Source: Microcoleus asticus IPMA8 (GTDB taxonomy: Bacteria > Cyanobacteriota > Cyanobacteriia > Cyanobacteriales > Microcoleaceae). Taken from it: 64,000 bases of DNA. Position numbers and translations under genes: made by a program. The stretch lies in assembly GCF_013179805.1 (NCBI RefSeq), contig NZ_SRRZ01000017.1, forward strand, positions 16,830 through 80,829. The letters are read 5' to 3'. The notes under the pieces are model-generated. The model did no database searches. It saw only the letters and a list, made by a program, of their open reading frames with translations, and was not told where the DNA came from. This document shows positions 25,686-35,397 of the stretch, piece after piece. Every line of letters begins with the position of its first letter. Position 1 is the stretch's first letter.

Positions 25686-26201
25686 ATGGTATTACCTACT
25701 GGATTCCCTGAACCCGCACAGATTGGGGTCATAGAAGTTAAGCAATATCCTCAGTACCGCGCTGTCACCTACACCCACGCGGGCGATTTGCGACAAGCAA
25801 CTGGAATCGCCTTCAATCCCTTATTTCAACATATCAGCAACAACAAAATTGCGATGACAACGCCAGTAGAAGCGCGCTACACTGCAAATTCCGAGCAAAT
25901 CGATGCGGTTCCCCAAGCAGAAGTTTCGTTCCTCTATCCCGCACCAAATATCGCCCCCAGCAGCGTTAATTCCGCTGTAGAAGTCACAGATACTTCGCCG
26001 ATGACGGTTGTCAGCATCGGTGTGGGCGGGGCCTACACTTGGGAAAGCTATGAAAAGAACCTCCAGAAACTCAAAGATTGGCTTCAAGAACATCCCGAAT
26101 ACGAAATAGTCGGGCCGCCGCGCCGCTTTTTTTACAATTCCCCGATGACGCCGGAAGCAACTAAAATCAGCGAAGTACAAATTCCGATCAAGTGCCGCTG
26201 A
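25686..26201 (+). CDS. SOUL heme-binding family protein
   Basis: A protein of 171 residues from ATG 25686 (MVLPTGFPEPAQIGVIEVKQ), chosen because the family begins here; an open frame extends 32 codons upstream. Family motifs include IEVKQYPQYRAVTYT, FNPLFQHISNNKIAMTTPVE and a C-terminal FYNSPMTPE. SOUL/HBP proteins bind tetrapyrroles or heme and may act in porphyrin transport or signalling. The coding end overlaps the 3' end of the convergent yjbQ-like gene by 14 bp. Confidence 0.85.
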   Translation: MVLPTGFPEPAQIGVIEVKQYPQYRAVTYTHAGDLRQATGIAFNPLFQHISNNKIAMTTPVEARYTANSEQIDAVPQAEVSFLYPAPNIAPSSVNSAVEVTDTSPMTVVSIGVGGAYTWESYEKNLQKLKDWLQEHPEYEIVGPPRRFFYNSPMTPEATKISEVQIPIKCR

Positions 26202-26604
26202 CGTGAACAACTAATTCGCGAATGTGACCCCGCTGGCGGTGTTCCCACAGGTAAATTCCCTGCCAAGTTCCTAACAGCAACCTGCCGCGGTCGATCGGGA
26301 TTTGTTCAGAAGTATGAGTCAGCGCAGTGCGAATGTGCGCCGGCATATCGTCTGGGCCTTCAGCATCGTGAATGTAGCGATCGCCCTCCGGTACCAGTTT
26401 AGCCAAAAAGTTAGCCAAATCCTTAAGTACATCCGGGTCAGCATTTTCTTGAATCACCAAACTAGCAGAAGTGTGGCGCAAAAATAAGCTACAAAGTCCC
26501 GTTTTAATACCTGAATTCGCCACCGCATCTTCTATCTTAGGACTGATGTTACACAGAGACTTCCCTGTAGTTTGAATCTTGAGTATCTGTTGATAGTGAG
26601 TCAT
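26188..26604 (-). CDS. YjbQ/UPF0047 family protein
   Basis: A 138-residue single-domain protein of the YjbQ family, annotated in several genomes as secondary thiamine-phosphate synthase because some members rescue thiE mutants. Signature segments are FLRHTSASLVIQENADPDVL, the conserved His in RYIHDAEGPDDMPAHIR, LTHTSEQIPIDRGRLLLGTWQGIYLWEHR and the C-terminal RELVVHVSGT. Length is complete. It converges on and overlaps the SOUL gene. The true physiological role of the family is not settled. Confidence 0.9.
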   Translation of the reverse strand: MTHYQQILKIQTTGKSLCNISPKIEDAVANSGIKTGLCSLFLRHTSASLVIQENADPDVLKDLANFLAKLVPEGDRYIHDAEGPDDMPAHIRTALTHTSEQIPIDRGRLLLGTWQGIYLWEHRQRGHIRELVVHVSGT

Positions 26605-26606
26605 GC

Positions 26607-26641
26607 GATTTTAGATTTTGGATTTTAGATTTTAGATTTTG
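26607..26641. repeat. Heptanucleotide short tandem repeat (GATTTTA type)
   Basis: Five 7-bp units alternating GATTTTA and GATTTTG immediately upstream of the yjbQ-like start codon. Heptamer arrays (STRR) are typical of filamentous cyanobacteria. The array lies in the promoter/leader region of the minus-strand gene. Confidence 0.85.
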
Positions 26642-26845
26642 GATGAGACTGATGCAAAACTCTTCAGTCTGGCGTTGCGCCGACTTTGTTTGTGTAGGAT
26701 CGATTTCTAATGGCCGTCTTCTATTTTAAACTTTCGATGAGACTGATGCAAAACTCTTCAGTCTGGCGTTGCGCCGACTTTGTTTGACAAGAAGCGATTT
26801 CAATCGCCGTCCTCCTTTGTTTGACAAGAAGCGATTTCAATCGCC
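26642..26845. repeat. Direct repeats downstream of the glycosyltransferase gene
   Basis: A 51-bp segment occurs identically at 26642-26692 and 26736-26786 (starts GATGAGACTGATGC). Partly overlapping its second copy, a 30-bp segment occurs at 26779-26808 and again at 26816-26845, each carrying a small hairpin GCGATT-tc-AATCGC. The last copy abuts the stop codon of the gene at 26846. The whole stretch is non-coding. Confidence 0.82.
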
Positions 26846-27946
26846 TTATGTAAAATAGTCTACAACCGCTTGGGCGATCGCCTCCGTACCATTTTTATCC
26901 AATTTACCCGACAAACGCGGCGGATGCAGCGGTTGTCGCAAAAACTCCCAATCCCCCTCAAAAAACTCCGTCGCCGTCACAATTTGATGTTCCGCATAAT
27001 TTTGAATCCCTTCCAGCAACACCGCAGCTTCTGCAAAACCTTCTCTCATTATAGAAACAACAGGTATTTGCAAGCGCAAAGCTTCCGCAAAAGTGCTGTA
27101 TCCCGGTTTAGAAACTAAGCGCCCGCAGACAGGCATAATATCAACCGGACGCGGTAAAATCGGGAAAGATTGTGCAAACTTAGGATTTTTGACATTAATC
27201 AAATTCGGCAAATCGGGAGATTCCGCATCAAAAGTAATAAATTGCCAGTCGCTAAATTGCTGTAAATTTTGATAAGGAATTTCTTCTAAACCCAGTCCGC
27301 CGAAAGTCAACAAGACAGTTTTTTGCAGGGGTGTTTCGATGCCGAATACTTCCCGGACTTTATGGTTACTGTAGCGAGGATTGCCGCCAGTCAAGCCAAC
27401 ATCTTGAATATTTGGGAAAGCTGGCATCGGTTCGTGTAAAGGAAGACGAAAAAGCCGATCGCACATTCCGAAACACTCACCAATCCAATCTGCCATTTCT
27501 ACAAATTCTCCGCCCCAATCGCGATAGATAAAATCCCACCCGAAATTGCTCATCATCCAGCAAGGAACCCCAGCCGATGCCGCCATTCGCGTTGCCAAAG
27601 GAGGAATGTCTGCCAGGATCAAACCCACCCGATTTTGCTTGATAAAATTAACTTCGCTTGCAATTAGGGAATTTTGCTTTTTCCGAATTTCCAGCAATTT
27701 TTCCAGCGTCGCGTCTTTATCCATATTCAAACTGTCAGCTTGCACGACACCCACATCAAAAGCGCGGGGACGGTGGATAAAGTCGCCGCGAATGTAAGAT
27801 TCTAGCAGCCACCGAGGGGCAGTTGTTGTCATAATTAGTAAAATATCTTGATTTAATTCTTGAATTTTTGCAGCTACGGAGGAGACTCGGACAGCATGGC
27901 CGAATCCGTGATTCGTGATGGCAATATATAATGTTGGTCGAGACAT
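26846..27946 (-). CDS. Glycosyltransferase-like protein (GT-B fold)
   Basis: A protein of 366 residues from ATG 27946 (MSRPTLYIAITNHGFGHAVR). The open frame reaches 28072 but its first 42 codons are translated heptamer repeat. The N-terminal GFGHAVRVSSVA and C-terminal GGLGLEEIPYQNLQQ and SKPGYSTFAEALRLQIPVVSI segments resemble UDP-sugar-dependent glycosyltransferases of the MurG/UgtP type: nucleotide-sugar pocket with the Glu of FAEAL and a Gly-rich acceptor loop. Acceptor and sugar are unknown. A cell-envelope or lipid acceptor is possible. Gene neighbours give no further clue. Confidence 0.75.
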   Translation of the reverse strand: MSRPTLYIAITNHGFGHAVRVSSVAAKIQELNQDILLIMTTTAPRWLLESYIRGDFIHRPRAFDVGVVQADSLNMDKDATLEKLLEIRKKQNSLIASEVNFIKQNRVGLILADIPPLATRMAASAGVPCWMMSNFGWDFIYRDWGGEFVEMADWIGECFGMCDRLFRLPLHEPMPAFPNIQDVGLTGGNPRYSNHKVREVFGIETPLQKTVLLTFGGLGLEEIPYQNLQQFSDWQFITFDAESPDLPNLINVKNPKFAQSFPILPRPVDIMPVCGRLVSKPGYSTFAEALRLQIPVVSIMREGFAEAAVLLEGIQNYAEHQIVTATEFFEGDWEFLRQPLHPPRLSGKLDKNGTEAIAQAVVDYFT

Positions 27947-28347
27947 TGATAATAGGGAATAGGGAATGGGGAATGGGGCATTGGGCATCGGGCATCGGGA
28001 ATTGCGAATTGGAGGTAGAGACTGGAAGCCAACAAGACCAAGCTTCAAGCGACGCAGAAGGAACAATGACAAATTTAATAACTAATGACTAAGCGGTTGT
28101 GTATTTAACTTGTATATTCCTAACCTTGCTCTGAGCAACAGCCCAGAAGAGTTTTATTATTATTTTAGATGCAATTTCAATGCTGACTAGCTTATGTTAC
28201 CGATTGATATTATCTCCGGTCGATTGACTATAAGAAAAATAGTTTTTAATGATGAACGCGACTCCTATCTTTATGAATAAATTAAAACTAAAATTTTTAC
28301 TCCTAACTTAATTATAATTGTACAGGCATCGAATATGCAAGCACTCA
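27947..28347. repeat. Heptanucleotide repeat and AT-rich intergenic region
   Basis: From 27954 to 28009 there are eight 7-bp units of the form GGGAAT(A/G), GGGCAT(T/C), placed just upstream of the glycosyltransferase start. The remainder to 28347 is AT-rich with no gene or structure recognised, and lies after the stop of the hydrolase-like gene. Confidence 0.8.
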
Positions 28348-29361
28348 TCAATTGGAGGTGCTTTTAGACCAAACAGGCAATTGATTAATCTTGTCCAGGG
28401 TTATATCTACATACTTTTTACCGTCCGCCGCTTGATTTTCCCCAAAATATCCCTCATCGCCGTCGTGCTTGTGAGGGCCGCTCAAAGCTTCTGCATAGCG
28501 GCCTTGCAAACGAGCTTGGTTGAAAGGAGAAGTCGCGTACCAGTACCAGCGACTCGGAAAAACTATGCCACCAATATCCTCAATTGAATCGCGAGTGCCG
28601 CGAAAGTGGAAAATGCGATCGGCCTCTGCAAAACCATTTTCTCCCGAAAACACGCCCCCAACCGAAACAACCGTAATTTCTGCCTTCAGCCATTCTTTAA
28701 GATAGCGAGTAGCACCCAAAGCAACTTGTGCGCCGCCGCTAGTTCCAATTAAAATAACTTTCAAAGGTTGTTGAGGATTAACTGAAATGGGAGATTGAGC
28801 ATTCATGCGCTCGATAATTGCATTAGCCATTCCCTGATTGTATGCAAAGCCGTAGCGATAATCTAAAGAAATTGCAAACCTCCAGAGATTGCGAATTTTG
28901 ATGAATATATCCCCCGCAATCGGCCCGCTTTTTGCCTGTTCTGCAAACCGCCAAAAAGGAGCTAGCCACCGCTCTCCTCCTAAACTTTTGTTAGACGCTG
29001 AATAAGGAAAAACATCGCCCACTGCTACGCACTGCGGGTGACTTTTAACTAAACGCTTGAGAAAGAACTCTTCGCCCGGGGTTAATTCGTCCCCCGAAAA
29101 ATCGCCAACTCCCGGTAAAAAGATGATATAACAATTGAGCGGTGAAGACTTGCGCGCTTCTAGATTGCCCTTGTTTGAAGGCAGTATCTCCGGCGGATTT
29201 TTCTTGAAACCCAAAGTTTCGGCACTTTGATTCAGCCACCATATAACAGTTCCCACCGGGGAAAGAATGCCCCAAATTATCAGAATTACACCTGCGACGA
29301 TCAGCAAATTTAAACTTCCCCCGCGCAGCCATGCAAGTATCCTTAAAATCAATCTTAGCAT
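28348..29361 (-). CDS. Membrane-anchored alpha/beta-hydrolase-like protein
   Basis: A 337-residue protein of unknown specificity. Residues 14-40 form a membrane anchor (GGSLNLLIVAGVILIIWGIL). The rest contains YIIFLPGVGDFSGDELTPGE, a nucleophile-elbow-like GTSGGAQVALGA (consensus GxSxG) near residue 213, and a late GPHKHDGDEGYFGE stretch that could carry the catalytic histidine. This order fits an alpha/beta hydrolase fold acting at the membrane. It seems to be a conserved cyanobacterial family, but substrate and pathway are unknown. Confidence 0.72.
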   Translation of the reverse strand: MLRLILRILAWLRGGSLNLLIVAGVILIIWGILSPVGTVIWWLNQSAETLGFKKNPPEILPSNKGNLEARKSSPLNCYIIFLPGVGDFSGDELTPGEEFFLKRLVKSHPQCVAVGDVFPYSASNKSLGGERWLAPFWRFAEQAKSGPIAGDIFIKIRNLWRFAISLDYRYGFAYNQGMANAIIERMNAQSPISVNPQQPLKVILIGTSGGAQVALGATRYLKEWLKAEITVVSVGGVFSGENGFAEADRIFHFRGTRDSIEDIGGIVFPSRWYWYATSPFNQARLQGRYAEALSGPHKHDGDEGYFGENQAADGKKYVDITLDKINQLPVWSKSTSN

Positions 29362-29483
29362 TTAATAAAATCTGGTAGAATGCCAATTAATTAGCTAGTT
29401 ACGTAGAAATAGTTCGGTGATTCTGCTGTATTAGAGCTTATTTTGTAAAAGTTGTCAACTATCTTGAGGAGCAGGAGTTCAAC

Positions 29484-30050
29484 GTGAAGGGAGAAGATTC
29501 AATTGCAGGTTTGGGGGCTACCCTTTGGAACGCACTTTCTTTGAACGGCAATTTTTACGAAAAAACTCCATACACTCGCAGAACTAAGCGGATAGCTTTA
29601 ACAATTGTAATTTTAGCTGCGGTGTCCCGCGTGTTGGGCAGTGCTGTCATCTTGTTAATCAACCGAACTGAGCCATCCGTATTATTTCTAGGACTTTTGA
29701 TAGATGGTTTGGCAGTCGCGGGGGGTTATTATTTTTGGACTTTCACTATCTTTAAAATCGGGCAGTGGCTGAAACCGGGTCACGTAACTTATGGGGAGTT
29801 GTTGGTTCCGATCGGCTTTGCCTACGCCCCCCAAGTGCTGAATTTTTTAACGCTGATTCCCTTGCTGGGAGAAGGAATAGAGCGCATATTAGCTGTGTGG
29901 AGTTTGCTAGCTGTAATTGTTGCGGTTCGTCAAGGTTTGGATATTCAAACTCGCTGGGCGGTGTTAATTTGTTTTGTGGGTTGGCCGTTGATTCAAATTG
30001 CGATCGGCTTTGTGAAAGTATTTGAACAGTTGTTTTCACGATGGCTTTAA
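29484..30050 (+). CDS. Yip1-like polytopic membrane protein
   Basis: A 188-residue protein with about five membrane helices (IALTIVILAAVSRVLGSAVILL, LGLLIDGLAVAGGYYFWTF, VLNFLTLIPLL, ILAVWSLLAVIVAV, WAVLICFVGWPLIQIAIG). The distribution and the internal GLAVAGGYYFWTFTIFKIGQW motif resemble bacterial YIP1-domain proteins, whose function is unknown. The start is GTG at 29484 with AGGAG just upstream. It converges on the giant kinase gene with only 4 bp between the stop codons. Confidence 0.72.
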   Translation: MKGEDSIAGLGATLWNALSLNGNFYEKTPYTRRTKRIALTIVILAAVSRVLGSAVILLINRTEPSVLFLGLLIDGLAVAGGYYFWTFTIFKIGQWLKPGHVTYGELLVPIGFAYAPQVLNFLTLIPLLGEGIERILAVWSLLAVIVAVRQGLDIQTRWAVLICFVGWPLIQIAIGFVKVFEQLFSRWL

Positions 30051-30054
30051 TTAA

Positions 30055-33000
30055 TCAATACGGAAGCAGTATAGTAAACTCGCTGCCCTCTCCAGGTGCC
30101 GACTTGCAAATTAGCTTTCCTCCATGTTGTTCTACCACAATTTGATAACTGATAGACAATCCCAAACCAGTCCCCTTACCTACCTCTTTAGTTGTAAAAA
30201 ACGGGTCGAATATTTTACCCACCACCTCCGAACTCATCCCCACACCATTATCAACAATGCGAATCGCTACTTGATTTCCTTCCGCGACTTGAGTGCAAAT
30301 CTGAATTGTTGGAGTCTTTGTCGAGTCAGCTTCACTCACTCTTTCGCAATAAAAAGCATCAATTGCATTGGTAAGTAAATTCATAAATACCTGATTAATT
30401 TCTCCCGGATAGCAGTTCACTAAAGGCAAATTGCCGTACTCCTCGATTACTTGAATATCAGTTAATTTCTGAGCCAAAATCATCAATGTGCTGTCGATCC
30501 CTTCGTGGAGATTAACCCATTTTTTATCTGATTCATCTAGTCGAGCAAAGTTTCGCAGCGACAGCACAATATCGCGAACCCTCGCAGCACCAACTCTCAT
30601 GGAATCAATCATTTGAGTGAAATCATTTATCAAAAAACTTAAATCAATTTGCTCACTTTTATTTATTATTTCTTGCACGGGATTTGGGTAATTATTTTGG
30701 TATAACTGTAGTAAATCTAGTAAATTTTTAGAGTATTCATTGGTGTAATGTAAATTTCCATAAATAAAGTTAATCGGGTTATTAATTTCGTGAGCAATCC
30801 CCCCTACCACTTCTCCTAAACTAGACATTTTTTCGCTTTGAATTAGCTGCAATTGAGTGCGGCGAAGTTCTTCCAGTGCAGTTTGCAATTTCTCAGTTCT
30901 TTGGGCTACTCGCGTTTCCAGAATAGTATAAAAACGGGCATTTTCTAGAGAAATAGCTGCTTGTGCAGACAGGATTCCCAAAATTTCTAGCCTATCCCTA
31001 GTAAAAGCACCTTTTGTTAAATTGTTTTCTAAATAAAAAATCCCCGTAAGGTTGCCTTGATGGATAATTGGCAATACCAGGATAGATAGGGGTTGATTGG
31101 TCGCAATATAAGGATCAAATTGGAATTGCTCGGCTCGGGTAGCATCATCTAAAACCAAGTATTTTTGGGTTCTTTCTACATAGTTAATTAATGAAATTGG
31201 GAGGCTCTCGGATTCGGCAATCGGGAGAGATTGTAACACGGTTACATCATTAAACTGACCTGTTAGTCCAGCTTCTATGAATAATTGATTACCTGTCTTG
31301 GCAAGAAATAATACTTTTTGAGCGCCTGCGTTTTCCTTCACAAGCTGTACGAGTTTCTCTAGCAAGCGGCTGAGAATAATTTCGCTCGAAACAGCTTGTG
31401 ATGCTTTGACAACTGTTGACAAATCCAGCACCAAACTATTGTTGATAGTAGTTTTGGCAGTCGTGACAACATTTTTAGATATTGGTTTTTGATGGCGATC
31501 GACTAAATAATGATAACGGGATTCTAAGTATTTAACTTTTGCTATAGCTCCCCAGCGAATGTAAGCATAATAAGCTTTTGTCAGATAAGATCGAGCACTG
31601 AGATCTTTATCCCAAAAGTGATAAAACTCTCCCGCTAATTCATAAGCTAATGCTTCTTCGTGGGTGTAACCGTTAGCAGCAGCTCCTTTAATAGCTAAGT
31701 CATAATAATCCATTGCTGCAAGTTTATCGCTGATAACTCGCGCTTTTTCTGCTTCGACTAACTCGTACTTGTGCTGATAATTCATGGGTGCATGGTAGGC
31801 CCACTTTTTCATAACTTGCTGATTAGAATTAACAATAGCTAGGTATGCTTCTTGATTGTCACTGTCAGGATAGTGAGCGAGGAGAGCCAGCGAATAGTAG
31901 AAATTGTGTACCCCAACAGTGATTAAGCCGATCGCCCCATCTGCATATTCTGTCGCTAATTTACCGCTGGCAACAGCCGAAGCATAATCTTTCAATAAAT
32001 AAAGCAGCATCAATTTACCCACATAAGCTGCAAACAGCGACATTCGATTATTTTCTTTCTGCCAACGCGACATCACAGCAGGTTCATCCAACCTGCTACT
32101 AACTAACCGTACTTGCTCTGCTGTTTGGCTTCTTAAGCTTGAAGCAATTCCTTGCCAAATTTGAGCATAACCTATGGCAAATTCGTGTTTATTTTTCAGC
32201 AAAAACTCCATCGAAATGGTTTGTTTATCTTTGACAGATTCTAGCGGTTCTCCCACCAAAAATAAATTTGTAATATAGTGCTTACAATTATAAATTGCCC
32301 ATTCTAGATCGCCAGTTTCGACACCAGAATTCATTCCTTCTCGAAAGGAAGCAAGTGTATTTTTAGTAGACTCTTTCCAGATTTTTATATGACCATTAAA
32401 CATTACATAAACCTTAGCTTTTTGTTGGCTAGCATTAAATTGTTCTAGCAGCTTTAAAGCGATTAGTCCAGCGTAGTAGCCAGCTTCGATGTCGCCTTCT
32501 GTCCCGCACAGGATCATTCCATAAAGAGTATAGGGAAAAGCGGCTAATGCTGAATGACCGTGAGCGATACAAAGATTAACCATAGTCAAGACGAGGGACG
32601 ACACAATTTCTGGTTTGGCAATATAAGCAGGAGGATAGAGGGCTGTCATGATTTCCATAGCTGCCAGTTGATAAGGATCAGTCATAACTGGCAGGTTTTC
32701 TAATTCCTCAATCTGAGGCAATTTTGGCACTGCAATGGTTTCGTTATCTAATAGGTTTACTCCCAGCATTTCCAGCACTTCTAGACCTGTTTCAACAGCT
32801 TTTAGCATCTGGCTTTGAGCCTGATAAAATAGGATTTTTAGCTGATACACTTTCGCTATGTCAAGCTGGTTTTTAGCCGATCGCAAAACCACTTCCGCCA
32901 AATTTTCTGCTTGCTCGAAATTGGTGTTTAAATATTCCGCTTCCAGCGTCTCTACATACAACCGCAGCGTCATGCTATAGTTGCGATCCCAGCTATCAGG

Positions 33001-35397
33001 TGCTAATAACGAAATTCCCACATTCAAATACTTAACAGCGGGTTCGTAAGCGTTAGCTGCTTTTGCCTTATGCCCAGCTATTAAATTTAATTGTGCTAAT
33101 TCATCTTTTTCTGATTGCAGGCTCAGACAATCAATTCCTACATTTAACTGGTTGATAATATCAAAAATTTTCTCTTCTACTTTATCAGATGGCGTATTTT
33201 TAAGTAGCAATTTACCGATGCTAAGATGAGTAACTTTCTTTTCATCCTCAGAAATCAGCGAATATGCAGCTTGCTGGACGCGATCGTGCAAAAATTTATA
33301 GCCGACTCCCGAAGAATTGAAAGTTAAATTAACGGCTGATTCTCGATCTAAAAATAAAGGAATAAGGTAACTCTCATTCAATGGAAGTATTAACCCCGCT
33401 TGCAAAGCATCCCAGAGTTCCGTCGCAGTGACAGATGGAGATTTTGCGTTGACAGTAGAGAGAACATCGAGAGTAAAATTGTCCCCAACACAAGCGGCTA
33501 ATTTCAAAACTTCTTGTGTAATCTCTGGCAGTTGTTGAATCCGACTGGCTACCAGTTCAACTACACTCTTATCTGTAATACCAATAGCTTGAATCTCCTC
33601 AATGTTCCACTCCCACTGCCCTTTTATTCCGGGAGACAGGACCTTGGTAAAGTCAAATTTTAAAAGTTGTTCTTGATAAAGAGTGTTGAGCAATTGCGTC
33701 ACGAAAAAAGGATTACCACCAGTTTTATTCCAAATTAACTCCGCTAAGGGGTGAATTCTTTCTGAGTCATTTAAGGTCTCAGAAATTAACTCATTCACCT
33801 GGGCTAAAGAAAGAGGTTCCAGCACTAAATTGTTGAGAATAATCCCCGTTTGTTGAAGGTACTCTACTGTTTGCATTAAAGGATGTGTAGAGCTAACTTC
33901 ATGGTCTCGATAGGCTCCAATCAATAGTAAATATTTGCTGTCTGGGTCAGTTGCCAGCAATTCCATTAATTTCAATGTCGCTGAATCTGACCACTGCAAG
34001 TCATCGAGAAATATCACTAAGGGATGCTCTTTCTGCGCGAAGACGTGGATAAATTCTTTGAATAGCCTGTTAAAGCGGTTTTGTGCTTCAGTTGGGGCAA
34101 GTTCGGGAACGGCAGGCTGTTTGCCAATTACCAATTCTAGTTCGGGAATCACGTCAATAATTACTTGTCCGGAATCGCCTAGCGCGGCTAAAATTTGATG
34201 TTGCCAATCTTGTAATTTTTTGCTATTTTCGGCAAGTAACTGCTGGCTCAAAGATTGAAAAGCTTGAATTAAAGATGCGTAAGGTATATTCCGCTTGAAT
34301 TGGTCAAATTTACCAGAAATAAAATAACCCCGCTGTTTGGTGATGGGTTTTTTAATTTCGCTGACTACGGCCGATTTGCCTATACCTGCATAACCAGAAA
34401 CTAGGAGCAGTTCAATTTGGGAAGGGGAAGAAATTTCCACGCAGGGATTAGCTACACGTTCAAATGCAGCCAATAGTTCCCTGACTTGTGTTTCCCGACC
34501 GTACAATTTTTGAGGAATCAACAACTGACTCAATATATCTAAGTTTCCGGGGGTAAAATCGACTATCTTGCCTGTAGTTTCTAACTGATTTAAACAATTT
34601 TCTAAATCTGCCAACAATCCACCTGCGCTTTGATATCTATCTTCGGCATTTTTTGCCATCAATTTTATCACAATTTGTGAGATAGCTGGTGGAATCTCTG
34701 AATTAATTTGATGGGGTACAATTGGTTGAGAGGCTAGGTGACTGTAAACTATTTCTAAGGGGTCGTTACTCGGAAATGGCAATTGACCTGTCAGCATTTC
34801 ATACAAGGTAATTCCGAGGGAATAAAAGTCGGTGCGGTAGTCGAGGGTGCGGTTCATTCTCCCGGTTTGTTCCGGAGACATATAAGCAAAAGTGCCGACT
34901 ATCGAGTTATTATTAATTTGGGGATTTTCTTTGGACAGTCGCGAAGCAATCCCGAAATCTGTCAATTTAATAATTCCTGTTTGGCTGTTGATGATGATAT
35001 TGCTAGGCTTAATATCTTTATGAATTATTTTTTGAAGGTGCAGATATTCTAAGGCTTTTATGAGTTGGATGCCCAACCTCAAACAGGTGATGACTTCGAG
35101 CTTTTGTCTCGACATCAGGCGATCGAGAGATTCGCCCTCAAAGTCTTCTAAAAGCAAGCCGAGACGGTTGTCAAAGGTTTCTAGGCTAATGACTTTAACT
35201 AGGCCCGGATGGTCTAAATGTTCGCGAATGCGATACTCGTGCTTGATCCGGGTAATTGCATCGAGGGTGGGATATTCAGCTTTCAGGATTTTGAGTACGG
35301 TTGTCTCCTGCTGCGTGGGGATTTTCCCTCGATAAATAATCGTTTCGCTACCTTCGTGGAGAGTGCAGTGGATTTGGTATTGCGAGAGAAATTGCAT
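30055..35397 (-). CDS. Ser/Thr kinase - AAA ATPase - GAF - histidine kinase fusion
   Basis: A 1780-residue cytoplasmic signalling protein. Residues 8-265 are a Hanks-type Ser/Thr kinase with the ATP lysine K36, catalytic HKDIKPSN (Asp128) and DFG (147-149). A STAND-like/AAA ATPase follows, with Walker A GYAGIGKS at about 335 and DDLQWSD. A long alpha-helical repeat region spans about 600-1250. A GAF domain lies at about 1300-1460, and a histidine kinase with GIAHEINNP (His near 1536) and HATPase G-boxes DNGVGM and GKGTGLGLS ends the chain. This architecture is common in filamentous cyanobacteria and is thought to integrate two phosphorylation chemistries. All catalytic motifs are intact. The upstream region has tandem repeats. 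Confidence 0.92.
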   Translation of the reverse strand: MQFLSQYQIHCTLHEGSETIIYRGKIPTQQETTVLKILKAEYPTLDAITRIKHEYRIREHLDHPGLVKVISLETFDNRLGLLLEDFEGESLDRLMSRQKLEVITCLRLGIQLIKALEYLHLQKIIHKDIKPSNIIINSQTGIIKLTDFGIASRLSKENPQINNNSIVGTFAYMSPEQTGRMNRTLDYRTDFYSLGITLYEMLTGQLPFPSNDPLEIVYSHLASQPIVPHQINSEIPPAISQIVIKLMAKNAEDRYQSAGGLLADLENCLNQLETTGKIVDFTPGNLDILSQLLIPQKLYGRETQVRELLAAFERVANPCVEISSPSQIELLLVSGYAGIGKSAVVSEIKKPITKQRGYFISGKFDQFKRNIPYASLIQAFQSLSQQLLAENSKKLQDWQHQILAALGDSGQVIIDVIPELELVIGKQPAVPELAPTEAQNRFNRLFKEFIHVFAQKEHPLVIFLDDLQWSDSATLKLMELLATDPDSKYLLLIGAYRDHEVSSTHPLMQTVEYLQQTGIILNNLVLEPLSLAQVNELISETLNDSERIHPLAELIWNKTGGNPFFVTQLLNTLYQEQLLKFDFTKVLSPGIKGQWEWNIEEIQAIGITDKSVVELVASRIQQLPEITQEVLKLAACVGDNFTLDVLSTVNAKSPSVTATELWDALQAGLILPLNESYLIPLFLDRESAVNLTFNSSGVGYKFLHDRVQQAAYSLISEDEKKVTHLSIGKLLLKNTPSDKVEEKIFDIINQLNVGIDCLSLQSEKDELAQLNLIAGHKAKAANAYEPAVKYLNVGISLLAPDSWDRNYSMTLRLYVETLEAEYLNTNFEQAENLAEVVLRSAKNQLDIAKVYQLKILFYQAQSQMLKAVETGLEVLEMLGVNLLDNETIAVPKLPQIEELENLPVMTDPYQLAAMEIMTALYPPAYIAKPEIVSSLVLTMVNLCIAHGHSALAAFPYTLYGMILCGTEGDIEAGYYAGLIALKLLEQFNASQQKAKVYVMFNGHIKIWKESTKNTLASFREGMNSGVETGDLEWAIYNCKHYITNLFLVGEPLESVKDKQTISMEFLLKNKHEFAIGYAQIWQGIASSLRSQTAEQVRLVSSRLDEPAVMSRWQKENNRMSLFAAYVGKLMLLYLLKDYASAVASGKLATEYADGAIGLITVGVHNFYYSLALLAHYPDSDNQEAYLAIVNSNQQVMKKWAYHAPMNYQHKYELVEAEKARVISDKLAAMDYYDLAIKGAAANGYTHEEALAYELAGEFYHFWDKDLSARSYLTKAYYAYIRWGAIAKVKYLESRYHYLVDRHQKPISKNVVTTAKTTINNSLVLDLSTVVKASQAVSSEIILSRLLEKLVQLVKENAGAQKVLFLAKTGNQLFIEAGLTGQFNDVTVLQSLPIAESESLPISLINYVERTQKYLVLDDATRAEQFQFDPYIATNQPLSILVLPIIHQGNLTGIFYLENNLTKGAFTRDRLEILGILSAQAAISLENARFYTILETRVAQRTEKLQTALEELRRTQLQLIQSEKMSSLGEVVGGIAHEINNPINFIYGNLHYTNEYSKNLLDLLQLYQNNYPNPVQEIINKSEQIDLSFLINDFTQMIDSMRVGAARVRDIVLSLRNFARLDESDKKWVNLHEGIDSTLMILAQKLTDIQVIEEYGNLPLVNCYPGEINQVFMNLLTNAIDAFYCERVSEADSTKTPTIQICTQVAEGNQVAIRIVDNGVGMSSEVVGKIFDPFFTTKEVGKGTGLGLSISYQIVVEQHGGKLICKSAPGEGSEFTILLPY

